Shown here: piece after piece, positions 1 through 8,174 of the stretch
Layout: each line of letters opens with the position of its first letter
How positions within the stretch are numbered: position 1 is the stretch's first letter
Origin: Enterococcus_E cecorum_B
Lineage (GTDB): Bacteria > Bacillota > Bacilli > Lactobacillales > Enterococcaceae
Direction: 5' to 3'
DNA: 40,053 nt
NCBI GenBank assembly: GCA_946499615.1
Contig: CAMMST010000018.1
Span: 1-40,053 of the forward strand
Notes under the pieces: generated by a model
Databases searched by the model: none
Seen by the model: the letters and a program-made list of their open reading frames with translations, nothing else
Told to the model about the DNA's origin: nothing
Translations under genes and position numbers: made by a program

Positions 1-58
1 CTAAATGGAAAGACCTCTATTTTTTTCATACAGGAGCTACTTTTGGGTCAGCCCCTTT
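1..58. mobile_element. End of an IS1182-type element (partial)
   Basis: Positions 44-58 read TGGGTCAGCCCCTTT, the exact reverse complement of 38401-38415 at the edge of the transposase-bearing element on the right. The bases inside the two ends differ, so this is probably the opposite (transposase-upstream) end of a second copy whose body lies left of the window. The element stops 4 bases before the stop codon of the TetR gene, which is left intact. Confidence 0.7.
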
Positions 59-62
59 AACT

Positions 63-632
63 TTATTGACGAATTAAATCTAATTTTTGACCCTTAGCGA
101 TATCATCAATCATTTTCTTACACATATTCACGAAATCATCATGCGTTAAATGAATAATTCCAGCATTTTGTAAGGAAATAATCCCACTTACTGCAATCAA
201 TGTCTCTAGGTGATAATTTCTAAATTCTTCATCACTCAAATGTTTGAAACGATCATCTTTAAAGACTTGTTCGCGATAATAGTTTTCAGACTTAGCGAAT
301 AAGTAATCACCACCACCATTATTATCTACCCAACAAGCTTTGTATAATGTAGGTTTCTTTAAGGCTAACTCAATAAAATGAACAGGTGAGTCTACAATAA
401 TATCTCCTGTTATTGGTTTGGTTAGACTAATTCGTTCAATATCATTCCAGACTTTGTCTAAAACTTGAGTCTTCAAATCTTTCATATTTTTGAACTGCAA
501 ATAAATAGGTTGTGTTGAAATTCCCAATTCTTGTGCGACATTTCGGGCTGTAAACTTATCAAATCCTTCACGTGCCACAATATTATACCCTGCTTTTACA
601 ATCTGTTCTTTTGTATAAATTTTATACCTCAT
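63..632 (-). CDS. TetR/AcrR-family transcriptional regulator
   Basis: A 189-aa one-component regulator. Residues 8-50 form the usual helix-turn-helix: EQIVKAGYNIVAREGFDKFT, then the recognition stretch ELGISTQPIYLQFKNMKDL. The remaining helical domain binds an unknown ligand and mediates dimerisation. The ATG follows a GGGGGGAG ribosome site. The gene is divergent from the threonine/serine exporter pair, so regulation of that pair or of itself is plausible but inferred. An insertion-sequence end lies 4 bases past its stop codon, so any original downstream partner may have been displaced. The family call is firm; the target is unknown. Confidence 0.85.
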   Translation of the reverse strand: MRYKIYTKEQIVKAGYNIVAREGFDKFTARNVAQELGISTQPIYLQFKNMKDLKTQVLDKVWNDIERISLTKPITGDIIVDSPVHFIELALKKPTLYKACWVDNNGGGDYLFAKSENYYREQVFKDDRFKHLSDEEFRNYHLETLIAVSGIISLQNAGIIHLTHDDFVNMCKKMIDDIAKGQKLDLIRQ

Positions 633-663
633 TCAAATCTCCCCCCAAATTCTATCTATCTCT

Positions 664-692
664 ATTTTACTCAAAATATGTAAATTAAGCAA
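664..692 (-). promoter_or_regulatory. Promoter of the TetR gene
   Basis: On the minus strand, a TTGCTT -35 box (687-692) and a TAAAAT -10 box (664-669) are separated by 17 bases, about 30 bases upstream of the start codon. Confidence 0.5.
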
Positions 693-711
693 AAAAATAT
701 CCATGAAAAAT

Positions 712-742
712 GTTATCATACTAGGTAAAAAACGTTATCATA
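712..742. repeat. Two GTTATCATA direct repeats, possible operator
   Basis: The 9-base word GTTATCATA occurs at 712-720 and 734-742, 22 bases apart (two helical turns), in the divergent region between the TetR gene and the exporter. This spacing suits a dimeric regulator, but no binding data can be read from the sequence. Confidence 0.35.
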
Positions 743-794
743 GCCAGGGGAAAGTATAAAAAATTTGAGAATAATAAAATAAGGAAGATATTTT

Positions 795-822
795 TTGCCT
801 TTTTTCAAAAATCAGCTAAAAT
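795..822 (+). promoter_or_regulatory. Promoter of the threonine/serine exporter pair
   Basis: A TTGCCT -35 box (795-800) and a TAAAAT -10 box (817-822) are 16 bases apart, about 40 bases before the TTG start at 862. Confidence 0.45.
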
Positions 823-861
823 AAAAAGTACCCTAACTTTTGCTTTTGAGGTGATTTTCCC

Positions 862-1638
862 TTGTTGAATGATAGCCAATCAGAAAAAATCAAAGCCAAA
901 ATACTAAAAACGGCCTTACTAGCTGGTAAAATTATGATGGAAAATGGTTCTGAAGTTTATCGCGTGGAAGATACAATGAAACGAATTGCACAAAACGCCG
1001 GGGAAATGGATGTGAGTTGTTACGTTACAGCTACAGGAATTTTCATCGGTCTTGAGAATCAGCAAAAAGTCATGATTGCCAGTGTCGAAGCGCGTACCAT
1101 CAATTTAGAAAAAGTGGTTGCTGTCAACGAGATGTCTAGGCAGTTTGCAGATAAAAAAATCAATCTTCATGAACTGGCAGAAAAACTCGAACAAATCGAT
1201 CAAAAAGTACCTACCTTTCCACTTTGGCTAGAAATTTTAGCAGCCGGAATGATTAGTGCTGGATCCATGTATCTCTTTGGTGGGGTAATGTCTGACTTTT
1301 TGATTACTTTTTTAATCGGCTCACTTGGTTTTATTATTAGCGTTGTCTGCAAATCGCTGATAAAACTGAACTACTTTGATTTGTTCATCGCTAGTTTTTG
1401 TATTGGTATTATGAGCATCGTCGCTGTAAAATACCATTTCGCCAGTCAAATCGATCCAATTATTATTGGTTCAATTATGCCCTTTGTACCTGGCGTAGCA
1501 ATTACCAATGCTGTTCGTGATATTTTAGCGGGACATTTAATTAGCGGTACAGCTCGGGCAACAGAAGCATTAATTGTCGCAGCTACCATTTGCGCCGGTA
1601 TCGCAACGGTCTTCAACTGGTTAGGAGGATGGCTATGA
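862..1638 (+). CDS. Threonine/serine exporter, N-terminal subunit (ThrE/DUF1212 type)
   Basis: A 258-aa membrane protein of the ThrE family, which exports threonine and serine. In many Firmicutes the exporter is split into a long N-terminal half and a short C-terminal half, as here. The cytosolic first 115 residues include the family-like segment MMENGSEVYRVEDTMKRIA and a stretch matching TATGIFIG. About five membrane helices follow, and a PFVPGVAITNAVRDILAGHL motif lies near residues 210-230. The TTG start is preceded by GAGGTG. The stop overlaps the next start (ATGA), so the two halves should be translated together. Family placement is strong; the substrate is from family knowledge only. 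Confidence 0.85.
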   Translation: MLNDSQSEKIKAKILKTALLAGKIMMENGSEVYRVEDTMKRIAQNAGEMDVSCYVTATGIFIGLENQQKVMIASVEARTINLEKVVAVNEMSRQFADKKINLHELAEKLEQIDQKVPTFPLWLEILAAGMISAGSMYLFGGVMSDFLITFLIGSLGFIISVVCKSLIKLNYFDLFIASFCIGIMSIVAVKYHFASQIDPIIIGSIMPFVPGVAITNAVRDILAGHLISGTARATEALIVAATICAGIATVFNWLGGWL

Positions 1639-2093
1639 GCGAGTGGTTAATTCATATAGTATTTAGTTTCCTCAGTACCATCGGCTTTGGTATTGTTACA
1701 AATATCCCTAGAAGAGCATTTGTCGCAGCTGGTTTTACTGGTGTATGCGGTTGGTTAGTCTTTTGGCAGTTAAAAACGCATCATATGTCCTTAGGTGGCG
1801 CCAATTTTTGGGCAGCTTTCCTGATTGGTATCCTAAGCATCTATTTTTCACGTAAACAAAAAATGCCGGTCATTATCTTTCATATTCCAAGCCTATTTTT
1901 ACTTGTACCTGGTGGCCCGGCATATTTAGCGATTCGTCTGTTTATCAGTGGCGATACAACGGCAGCTTTTACCCAAATAAGTATCGTGACTATCACTGCG
2001 GCTAGTATTGCAGGTGCCTTTATGATGAGCAATTTAGTAGAAAGAATTGTTTTAAAAATATCAAATTTACAAAAAAAGCGTAAAAATTTATAA
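1635..2093 (+). CDS. Threonine/serine exporter, C-terminal subunit (DUF3815 type)
   Basis: A 152-aa protein with four or five hydrophobic helices, matching the short half of split ThrE exporters. Conserved-looking features are GFGIVTNIPRRAFVAAGFTG near residue 17 and FHIPSLFLLVPGGPAYLAIR near residue 82. An in-frame ORF begins upstream at 1590, but the ATG at 1635 is the better start because AGGAGG sits 6 bases before it and it overlaps the preceding stop by four bases. It should form the complete transporter with the preceding gene. The C-terminal tail is lysine-rich and cytosolic. Confidence 0.85.
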   Translation: MSEWLIHIVFSFLSTIGFGIVTNIPRRAFVAAGFTGVCGWLVFWQLKTHHMSLGGANFWAAFLIGILSIYFSRKQKMPVIIFHIPSLFLLVPGGPAYLAIRLFISGDTTAAFTQISIVTITAASIAGAFMMSNLVERIVLKISNLQKKRKNL

Positions 2094-2172
2094 AATCAGT
2101 CTAAAGTGGTATTCTCAAATAAGTGAAAAACAGCTATAATAGCGATAGATAATTTGGAAAAGGAGATTCTCT

Positions 2173-2769
2173 ATGAACATTGAACTATCCCGTAAAATCG
2201 TTAGCTTCATCTCATTTTGTGGCTTAGTTGCAACGATTATTGTCACGATTTATTTTTATCGCTTAGGACTATTTAAAGATATTCATTCCTTGCGACTGTA
2301 CATAGAGAATGCCGCAATCTTTGGTCCATTTATCTTTATCCTTTTACAAATCATTCAAGTAGTTGTGCCGATTATTCCTGGTGGGATATCTACTGCTGCT
2401 GGTGTAGTCATATTCGGTCCTTTTTGGGGATTCGTTTATAATTATGTTGGTATTTGTATTGGGTCTGTCATTGTTTTCCTACTTGCTAGAAAATATGGTA
2501 AACCATTCATTTTAAGTATGATTAGTGAAAAGACCTTTAACAAATATACGCATTGGCTAGATAATCAAAAGAGATTTGATCGCTTATTTTCTTTAGCCAT
2601 TCTCTTACCGGTTGCTCCTGATGATGCCTTATGTATGATTGCTGGGCTCACAGAAATCAGCCTTAAGAAATTCACTTGGATTATCTTATTATGCAAACCA
2701 GCAACAATTCTAGCTTACAGTATGGCCTTAATTTACGGGGCGAACTGGCTAACCAATTTATTAAGTTAA
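2173..2769 (+). CDS. TVP38/TMEM64 (DedA-like) membrane protein
   Basis: A 198-aa protein of the VTT/SNARE-associated family (PF09335), distantly related to DedA. These proteins are linked to lipid scrambling and membrane homeostasis, but individual functions are rarely known. It has about five helices. The re-entrant region reads PIIPGGISTAAGVVIFGPFW near residues 65-85, and LLPVAPDDALCMIAGLTEIS lies near residue 145. The ATG is preceded by AAAGGAGA, and an intrinsic terminator follows the stop, so it is probably monocistronic. A TATAAT-like box at about 2132-2137 may be its own promoter. Confidence 0.8.
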   Translation: MNIELSRKIVSFISFCGLVATIIVTIYFYRLGLFKDIHSLRLYIENAAIFGPFIFILLQIIQVVVPIIPGGISTAAGVVIFGPFWGFVYNYVGICIGSVIVFLLARKYGKPFILSMISEKTFNKYTHWLDNQKRFDRLFSLAILLPVAPDDALCMIAGLTEISLKKFTWIILLCKPATILAYSMALIYGANWLTNLLS

Positions 2770-2775
2770 GAAAAC

Positions 2776-2812
2776 ACGACTACCCCATTTATTTTGTGGT
2801 AGTCGTTTTATT
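2776..2812 (+). terminator. Intrinsic terminator after the TVP38 gene
   Basis: The stem CGACTACC/GGTAGTCG with an AT-rich loop is followed by TTTTATTTTA, 7 bases after the stop codon. Confidence 0.8.
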
Positions 2813-2846
2813 TTATGCTTAAATTTAGATAACGAATTCAAAATAT

Positions 2847-2875
2847 TTGCCAAAATTTACTACTTGTGCTATAAT
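2847..2875 (+). promoter_or_regulatory. Strong extended -10 promoter
   Basis: TTGCCA (2847-2852), a 17-base spacer and a perfect TATAAT (2870-2875) preceded by TG. It drives the 49-aa gene that starts at 2925. Confidence 0.7.
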
Positions 2876-2924
2876 GAACAATGTAAAGGGGTTACAATAT
2901 TAAATAATTAAAGGAGGTCGTATT

Positions 2925-3074
2925 ATGACTTACAAAAACACAAATCTTGTTTATCGAATTGCTTTTGACACAACACAAAACGTCTTTATCGCAATTGATG
3001 CTAACAACGAAAACAACTGTGCCTATGGTGTAACAATTGAACAAGCAGTGGCAAACCTTGTTGCAAACAAATAA
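2925..3074 (+). CDS. Small protein, 49 aa, HicB-like fold suspected
   Basis: A 49-aa open frame with an unusually good expression set-up: a near-consensus promoter, AAAGGAGG seven bases before ATG, and an intrinsic terminator just after. I do not recognise a named family. The order of elements, LVYRIAFD, then NVFIAIDANNEN, then YGVTIEQAVANLV, resembles the strand-strand-helix core of HicB-type proteins, in which an acidic strand pair is followed by a TxEEAxxNA helix. There is no DNA-binding tail and no HicA-type toxin gene beside it. That it is a real gene is well supported; its function is unknown and the fold is my inference. Confidence 0.7.
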   Translation: MTYKNTNLVYRIAFDTTQNVFIAIDANNENNCAYGVTIEQAVANLVANK

Positions 3075-3118
3075 TGAAAGGAAAACATCATGCCCACAAA
3101 TCCAAACAACCTACTTTA

Positions 3119-3158
3119 AGAATCATCTTTAGTTCTCACGCTAAGGATGATTTTTTTT
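3119..3158 (+). terminator. Intrinsic terminator of the 49-aa gene
   Basis: AATCATCTTTA (3121-3131) pairs with TAAGGATGATT (3142-3152), with one wobble pair, and is followed by a T run. Confidence 0.8.
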
Positions 3159-3174
3159 AGCCTTAAATAGCAAA

Positions 3175-3211
3175 AAAAGACTTAACCCTCGATTAGAGAG
3201 CCAAGCCTTTA
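3175..3211 (-). terminator. Intrinsic terminator of pgi
   Basis: On the minus strand a 13-pair stem with several G-U pairs (AGGCTTGGCTCTC with GAGGGTTAAGTCT) is followed by a run of seven T, just past the pgi stop. Confidence 0.65.
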
Positions 3212-3222
3212 AATTTTGGAAA

Positions 3223-4569
3223 TTATAGACGTTCATTTAATTCTTTCGCTAATTCTTCAAAACCTGGTTTACCTAATAAAGCAAACATGTTTTTCTTGTA
3301 AGCTTCAACACCTGGTTGGTCAAATGGGTTAACCCCGTTTAAGTAACCAGACATACCTACAGCAATTTCAAAGAAGTAAATGACATAACCTAATGTATAA
3401 GCATCCATTTCAGGTAATTTCACTAACATGTTTGGTACATTACCATCTGTATGGGCTAATAAAGTACCTTCGAAAGCTTTAGTATTTACAAAGTCAACTT
3501 CTTTACCTTGTAAGTAACCTAAACCATCTAAGTCATCTTCTTGTGTAGGAATCACAACAGATTTACGAGGTTTTTCAACTTTCACAACTGTTTCAAAGAT
3601 ATTTCTTACACCGTCTTGAATTGTTTGACCAACAGAGTGTAAGTCAGTTGAGAAGTTAGCACTTGAAGGATAGATACCTTTTTGATCTTTACCTTCAGAT
3701 TCGCCGTATAATTGTTTCCACCATTCTGAGAAGTATTGCATTCCTGGTTCATAGTTAACTAAGATTTCGATTGCTTTGCCTTTGCGGTATAAAATGTTAC
3801 GTAAAGCTGCATATTGATAAGCTTCATTTTCTTCTAAACTATCAGATGAGTAAGCAACTTGAGCATCAGCCGCACCTTTCATTAAAGCATCGATGTCTGC
3901 GCCACTTACAGCAATTGGTAATAATCCAACTGGTGTTAATACAGTGAAACGTCCACCAACATCATCTGGAATGACAAATGTTTGCCAGCCTTCTGCATCT
4001 GCTTCAACTTTTACAGCACCGCGCGCACGGTCAGTGGTTGCATAGATACGTTTGTTTGCTTCTTCACGCCCATATTTTTTAATTAATAATTCTTTGAACA
4101 CACGGAACGCAATTGCAGGTTCGGTCGTTGTACCTGATTTAGAGATAACGTTCACTGAGAAATCACGGTCGCCAATTAATTCAATTAAATCAGCTAAGTA
4201 AGTTGAAGAAATTGAGTTACCAGCAAAGAAGATTTGTGGTGTTTTACGTCCATCTTTAGGTAATACGTTGTAGAATGAATGATTTAAAAATTCAATTGCT
4301 GCACGTGCACCTAAATAAGAACCGCCAATACCAATTACAACAAGTACTTCAGAATCTTCTTGGATTTTTTTCGCTGCTGCTTTGATACGCGCAAATTCTT
4401 CTTTATCATAGTTAGTTGGTAAATCTAACCAACCAACAAAGTCGTTACCAGGACCTGTTTTTTCTCTTAAAGCTTTGTCTGCTGCTGTCACTTGTGTTTG
4501 CATGTAAGCTAATTCATGTTCACTAACAAATGGAGCTAATTTTGAATAATCAAATTTAATGTGAGCCAT
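3223..4569 (-). CDS. pgi: Glucose-6-phosphate isomerase
   Basis: Interconverts glucose-6-phosphate and fructose-6-phosphate at the entry of glycolysis, in the cytosol. The 448-aa length is typical of the short Gram-positive form. Visible signatures are GIGGSYLGARAA in the N-terminal sugar-phosphate (SIS) domain, NVISKSGTTTEPAIAFRVFK, the PGI signature DVGGRFTVLTPVGLLP, and a second-domain stretch with DLHSVGQ. The C-terminal GVNPFDQPGVEAYKKNMF carries the active-site lysine region. ATG is preceded by TAGGAGG. The gene stands alone with its own terminator. Identification is secure. Confidence 0.98.
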   Translation of the reverse strand: MAHIKFDYSKLAPFVSEHELAYMQTQVTAADKALREKTGPGNDFVGWLDLPTNYDKEEFARIKAAAKKIQEDSEVLVVIGIGGSYLGARAAIEFLNHSFYNVLPKDGRKTPQIFFAGNSISSTYLADLIELIGDRDFSVNVISKSGTTTEPAIAFRVFKELLIKKYGREEANKRIYATTDRARGAVKVEADAEGWQTFVIPDDVGGRFTVLTPVGLLPIAVSGADIDALMKGAADAQVAYSSDSLEENEAYQYAALRNILYRKGKAIEILVNYEPGMQYFSEWWKQLYGESEGKDQKGIYPSSANFSTDLHSVGQTIQDGVRNIFETVVKVEKPRKSVVIPTQEDDLDGLGYLQGKEVDFVNTKAFEGTLLAHTDGNVPNMLVKLPEMDAYTLGYVIYFFEIAVGMSGYLNGVNPFDQPGVEAYKKNMFALLGKPGFEELAKELNERL

Positions 4570-4699
4570 AGTTTTCCTCCTAAAAAAATTCGTCGTTTAT
4601 ACAGTTATTACTTTACGTGTTTTGTTTCAATTTTTCAAGTAAATTCCCTAAAATTAGTGAAAAAAATCGCGAAATTTAATGAAACCTTCAATGAGTTCT

Positions 4700-4744
4700 A
4701 AAAAAGGAGCCTTCAACTAGCAAAATGACTAGATTGAAAACTCC
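4700..4744 (-). terminator. Intrinsic terminator of gdhA
   Basis: On the minus strand GGAGTTTTCAATCTAG pairs with CTAGTTGAAGGCTCC around a short loop and is followed by TTTTTTA, about 38 bases after the gdhA stop. Confidence 0.75.
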
Positions 4745-4781
4745 AGATGTCTATTTTTTACAGATAAATCTATTTCCTTTT

Positions 4782-6131
4782 CTAGACTAATCCTTGAGCA
4801 CTCATCGCTTTAGCCACACGTTCAAAGCCAGCAATATTCGCACCTAATAATAAGTTATGGCTTTGGTTAAAGTGAGTGGCTGTATCACGACAAGCACGGT
4901 AAATATTGTGCATGATATCGTCCAATTTAGCATCGACTTCTTCTTTTGTCCAAGCTAAGCGTTGTGAGTTTTGGCTCATTTCTAAAGCAGATACGGCAAC
5001 TCCACCTGCATTAGCGGCTTTACCCGGGCAATATTGTACGCCATTTTCGATAAAGTAGTTGGCGGCTTCTAAAGTAGATGGCATGTTCGCACCTTCTGCA
5101 ACGACTTTAACCCCATTTGCGACTAATTGTTTGGCTTGATCTAAATTAATTTCATTTTGAGTCGCGCTTGGGAAGGCTAAGTCCGCTTTTAGATTTGCAT
5201 TCCAAACTGAATCATTGGCTACATATTTTGCTGAAGGACGTTTGGCTTGATAGCTTGTTAATCTTTCACGCTTCACTTCTTTGATTTCTTTTAGCAGGTC
5301 TAAGTCGATTCCTTCTTCATCAACGATATATCCACTTGAATCTGAACATGAAATGACTTTAGCGCCTAATTGTTGAAGTTTTTCAATAGTATAGATTGCG
5401 ACATTCCCACTACCAGATACAATCGCAGTCTTACCATTAAAGTCTTCGTTTTGATCAGCTAGTAAATGTTTAACAAAGTAAACCGCACCATAACCAGTCG
5501 CTTCAGTACGTCCTAAGCTTCCCCAGAAAGATAGCGGTTTGCCAGTTAAGACACCAGCATCATATTGTTTTAAGCGTTTATATTGACCAAATAAGTAACC
5601 AATCTCACGGCCACCTACACCGATATCACCTGCAGGAACGTCTGTATCTGGTCCAATATGTTTGGCTAATTCTGTCATGAAGCTTTGGCAAAAACGCATA
5701 ATTTCCGCATCTGATTTGCCTTTAGGGTCAAAGTCACTACCACCTTTACCCCCACCAATTGGTAAACCTGTCAAACTATTTTTAAAGATTTGCTCAAAAG
5801 CTAAGAATTTCAAAATACTTAAGTTTACACTAGGATGGAAACGTAAACCACCTTTATATGGTCCTAAAGCAGAATTAAATTGGATACGGTAGCCACGGTT
5901 CACTTGCCAATTACCCTTATCATCTTGCCAAGGCACACGGAATTGGACTAAGCGTTCTGGCTCAGTAATAATTGCCAATAAATTTTGATCCACATATTCT
6001 GGATGCTCTTCTAAAAATGGGACAACGGTTTCCATAAATTCATCAATCGCTTGTAAAAATTCTGCTTGATGACTGTCTTTTGCATGTAATTCTGCTTGAA
6101 TTTTCTCAACATACTCCGTTACTTTACTCAT
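4782..6131 (-). CDS. gdhA: NADP-type glutamate dehydrogenase
   Basis: Catalyses reductive amination of 2-oxoglutarate with ammonium to glutamate, normally NADPH-dependent in this 449-residue hexameric class. The substrate domain contains GPYKGGLRFHPSVNLSILKF, then the catalytic-lysine stretch LPIGGGKGGSDFDPKGKSD, then DVPAGDIGVGGREIGY. The cofactor domain has the Rossmann turn SGSGNVAIYTIEKL and later GANMPSTLEAANYF. The start is placed at ATG 6131 because AAGGAAG lies 9 bases upstream; a TTG three codons earlier would abut that site. It is monocistronic. The cofactor preference is from family knowledge. Confidence 0.97.
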   Translation of the reverse strand: MSKVTEYVEKIQAELHAKDSHQAEFLQAIDEFMETVVPFLEEHPEYVDQNLLAIITEPERLVQFRVPWQDDKGNWQVNRGYRIQFNSALGPYKGGLRFHPSVNLSILKFLAFEQIFKNSLTGLPIGGGKGGSDFDPKGKSDAEIMRFCQSFMTELAKHIGPDTDVPAGDIGVGGREIGYLFGQYKRLKQYDAGVLTGKPLSFWGSLGRTEATGYGAVYFVKHLLADQNEDFNGKTAIVSGSGNVAIYTIEKLQQLGAKVISCSDSSGYIVDEEGIDLDLLKEIKEVKRERLTSYQAKRPSAKYVANDSVWNANLKADLAFPSATQNEINLDQAKQLVANGVKVVAEGANMPSTLEAANYFIENGVQYCPGKAANAGGVAVSALEMSQNSQRLAWTKEEVDAKLDDIMHNIYRACRDTATHFNQSHNLLLGANIAGFERVAKAMSAQGLV

Positions 6132-6311
6132 AAACCACAACTTCCTTCCTGTTTTTCATCATAAGATTCCATCACGTCAATATAACATGAGAATGAATAG
6201 TACATCTATACATTTTTCTTCACCTATCAGCAGTGATATCCGAATGATTTTCAAAAAAACAAGTGAAAGGCTCGGAAAAATCATATAGGTATGGTATATT
6301 GTAACTGAAAA

Positions 6312-6341
6312 TTGAAAATATTTCATCTATTTTTCTATAAA
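6312..6341 (+). promoter_or_regulatory. Promoter of the flavoprotein gene
   Basis: TTGAAA (6312-6317), an 18-base spacer and TATAAA (6336-6341), about 40 bases before the TTG start. It lies in the 249-base divergent gap after gdhA. Confidence 0.45.
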
Positions 6342-6380
6342 AACTTGAAAAATTTATGAACAAGAGGATGTGAGAAAACT

Positions 6381-7643
6381 TTGCAAAAATATGATGTTAT
6401 TGTCATCGGTGGCGGTACGAGTGGCATGATGGCGGCAATTAGTGCGAGTGAAAATGGGGCAAAAGTACTGCTTATTGAAAAAAACCGTAAATTCGGTAAA
6501 AAATTATTGATGACTGGCGGCGGACGTTGTAATGTTACCAATAGTCAATCCGTCGAACATTTAATCGAACACATTCCGGGAAATGGTCGCTTTTTATATA
6601 GTACTTTTAATCAATGGAATAACCAAGATATTATCCAATTCTTTACCCAAGCAGGCGTGCAATTAAAAGAAGAAGATCACGGACGGATGTTTCCTACCAC
6701 AGATTCTTCCAAAACAATTGTTGATTGTCTTGTTTCTAAACTTAAAGAAAACCATGTTGAGTTATGTATGAAAACCAAGGTTGAAAAACTCATTCATGAT
6801 GGAAATGCTATTCAAGGGGTACGATGCGATAAAGGCGATTTCTTTGCGCCAAGTGTTATTATCGCCACAGGGGGAAAAACCTATCCATCTACAGGTGCAA
6901 CTGGCGATGGTTATCAATTAGCAAAACAAGTGAAACATCAAATCACGCCACTATACCCGACAGAATCGCCGCTAATCAGTGAAGCAGATTTTATCCAGGA
7001 GCGTGCCTTACAAGGCTTATCTTTGCGTGATGTACAATTATCTGTATTAAATCAAAAAGAAAAAGTCGTGACTAGTCATACTATGGATTTATTATTTACG
7101 CATTTTGGGATTTCTGGGCCAGCTGCTTTAAGATGTTCTTCTTTTGTCAATCAACTGCTGAAAAAACAAACACCAGTGATTGTCGAATTGGACTGTTTAC
7201 CAGAATTAACAGCTCATCAGTTGAAGCAAAAAATTGTCCAAATGCTTGAAGAAAATGAGAAAAAACAAGTGAACAATGCGTTAAAAGGAATATTACCAGA
7301 ACGCTTACTTACCTTTTATCTTGAACGATTAGGATTATTAGATTTAATCAGTAAACAAGTCACTCCAAAACAAATCGACGCCTTAGTAAATCTAATCAAG
7401 GCTTTTCAAATACCAATTGTTCGCACCTTTGCTTTAGAAAAATCCTTTGTGACTGGTGGTGGGATCTCTTTAAAGGAAATCAATCCCAAAACCTTAGAAA
7501 GCAAAAAAATGATGGGACTTTATGCTTGTGGTGAAGTCTTAGATATCAATGGTTATACTGGCGGCTACAATATTACAGCAGCTTTTTGTACTGGACATGT
7601 AGCAGGCATGCATGCCGCTCAAACAGCGCAATGGCAAAGTTAA
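6381..7643 (+). CDS. BaiN/HI0933-family FAD-dependent flavoprotein
   Basis: A 420-aa predicted NAD(P)/FAD oxidoreductase of the HI0933/YhiN family. The N-terminus has a dinucleotide-binding motif, VIVIGGGTSGMMAAISASEN, followed by the family hallmark KFGKKLLMTGGGRCNVTNS. The C-terminus has YACGEVLDINGYTGGYNITA, which closes the FAD site. The physiological substrate of most members is unknown; BaiN itself is a bile-acid reductase, which cannot be assumed here. The TTG start at 6381 is chosen because the FAD motif follows at once and AGAGGATG precedes it. The gene is convergent with ebsC across a shared terminator. Confidence 0.9.
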   Translation: MQKYDVIVIGGGTSGMMAAISASENGAKVLLIEKNRKFGKKLLMTGGGRCNVTNSQSVEHLIEHIPGNGRFLYSTFNQWNNQDIIQFFTQAGVQLKEEDHGRMFPTTDSSKTIVDCLVSKLKENHVELCMKTKVEKLIHDGNAIQGVRCDKGDFFAPSVIIATGGKTYPSTGATGDGYQLAKQVKHQITPLYPTESPLISEADFIQERALQGLSLRDVQLSVLNQKEKVVTSHTMDLLFTHFGISGPAALRCSSFVNQLLKKQTPVIVELDCLPELTAHQLKQKIVQMLEENEKKQVNNALKGILPERLLTFYLERLGLLDLISKQVTPKQIDALVNLIKAFQIPIVRTFALEKSFVTGGGISLKEINPKTLESKKMMGLYACGEVLDINGYTGGYNITAAFCTGHVAGMHAAQTAQWQS

Positions 7644-7651
7644 AAGCAGGC

Positions 7652-7680
7652 AAAAAAGAGGGGACTCTCCCCTCTTTTTT
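7652..7680. terminator. Bidirectional terminator between flavoprotein and ebsC
   Basis: AGAGGGGA and TCCCCTCT pair around a 3-base loop, with six A before and six T after, so the hairpin works in both directions. It ends 2 bases from the ebsC stop. Confidence 0.85.
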
Positions 7681-7682
7681 GA

Positions 7683-8174
7683 TTACTTTTCTAAAGTTAA
7701 ATCAACAAATTTGCCACGAACTAAGCCAGCTAAATCATTTGGTGCCAGCTCCATTTGTAAGCCACGTTTTCCTGCTGATACCATAATAGTAGCAAAATTT
7801 AAGGCTGACTGATCAAAATACGTTGGAAAAAGTTTTTTCATTCCAACTGGCGAACAACCACCACGAATATAGCCCGTTAAATTCTCTAAGTCTTTTAGAT
7901 GAAGCATTTCTACCTTTTTATTGCCACTTTCCTTGGCGATTTTTTTCAAATCTAATTCTTGATTGCTAGGAATGACTGCTACAACCGGACCAGTCTTATT
8001 GCCCACAGCTACCAATGTCTTGAAAATTTGTGCTTCATTTTGGTTGAGTTCTTCAGCCACATGTTTCGCACCTAAATCATCTTCTGAAAAAGTATAAGTA
8101 TGCTCTTGATAAGAAATCTTTTTTTGCTCTACGATACGAATTGCATTTGTTTTTACTTGTTTTTTCTTAGCCAT
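7683..8174 (-). CDS. ebsC: Cys-tRNA(Pro)/Cys-tRNA(Cys) deacylase, YbaK/EbsC type
   Basis: A 163-aa trans-editing enzyme of the YbaK family, which removes cysteine from mischarged tRNA(Pro); the enterococcal member is called EbsC. Visible features are the TFSEDDLGAKHVAEELN region, the lysine in QIFKTLVAVGNK, and the glycine-rich GYIRGGCSPVGMKK loop. ATG 8174 (MAKKKQVK) is preferred over an ATG eight codons earlier because AAGGAAG precedes it. It overlaps the aroD stop by 8 bases, suggesting translational coupling. The naming is good for the family; cognate tRNA use is inferred. Confidence 0.9.
   Translation of the reverse strand: MAKKKQVKTNAIRIVEQKKISYQEHTYTFSEDDLGAKHVAEELNQNEAQIFKTLVAVGNKTGPVVAVIPSNQELDLKKIAKESGNKKVEMLHLKDLENLTGYIRGGCSPVGMKKLFPTYFDQSALNFATIMVSAGKRGLQMELAPNDLAGLVRGKFVDLTLEK

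Noticed and set aside
3074..3160. A 28-codon frame and a 9-codon frame after the 49-aa gene
   Set aside because: The longer one runs through the terminator hairpin and has no separate ribosome site. The short one has a weak site and nothing else to support it.
5662..5892. Plus-strand frame inside gdhA
   Set aside because: Antisense shadow of a conserved gene with no ribosome site.
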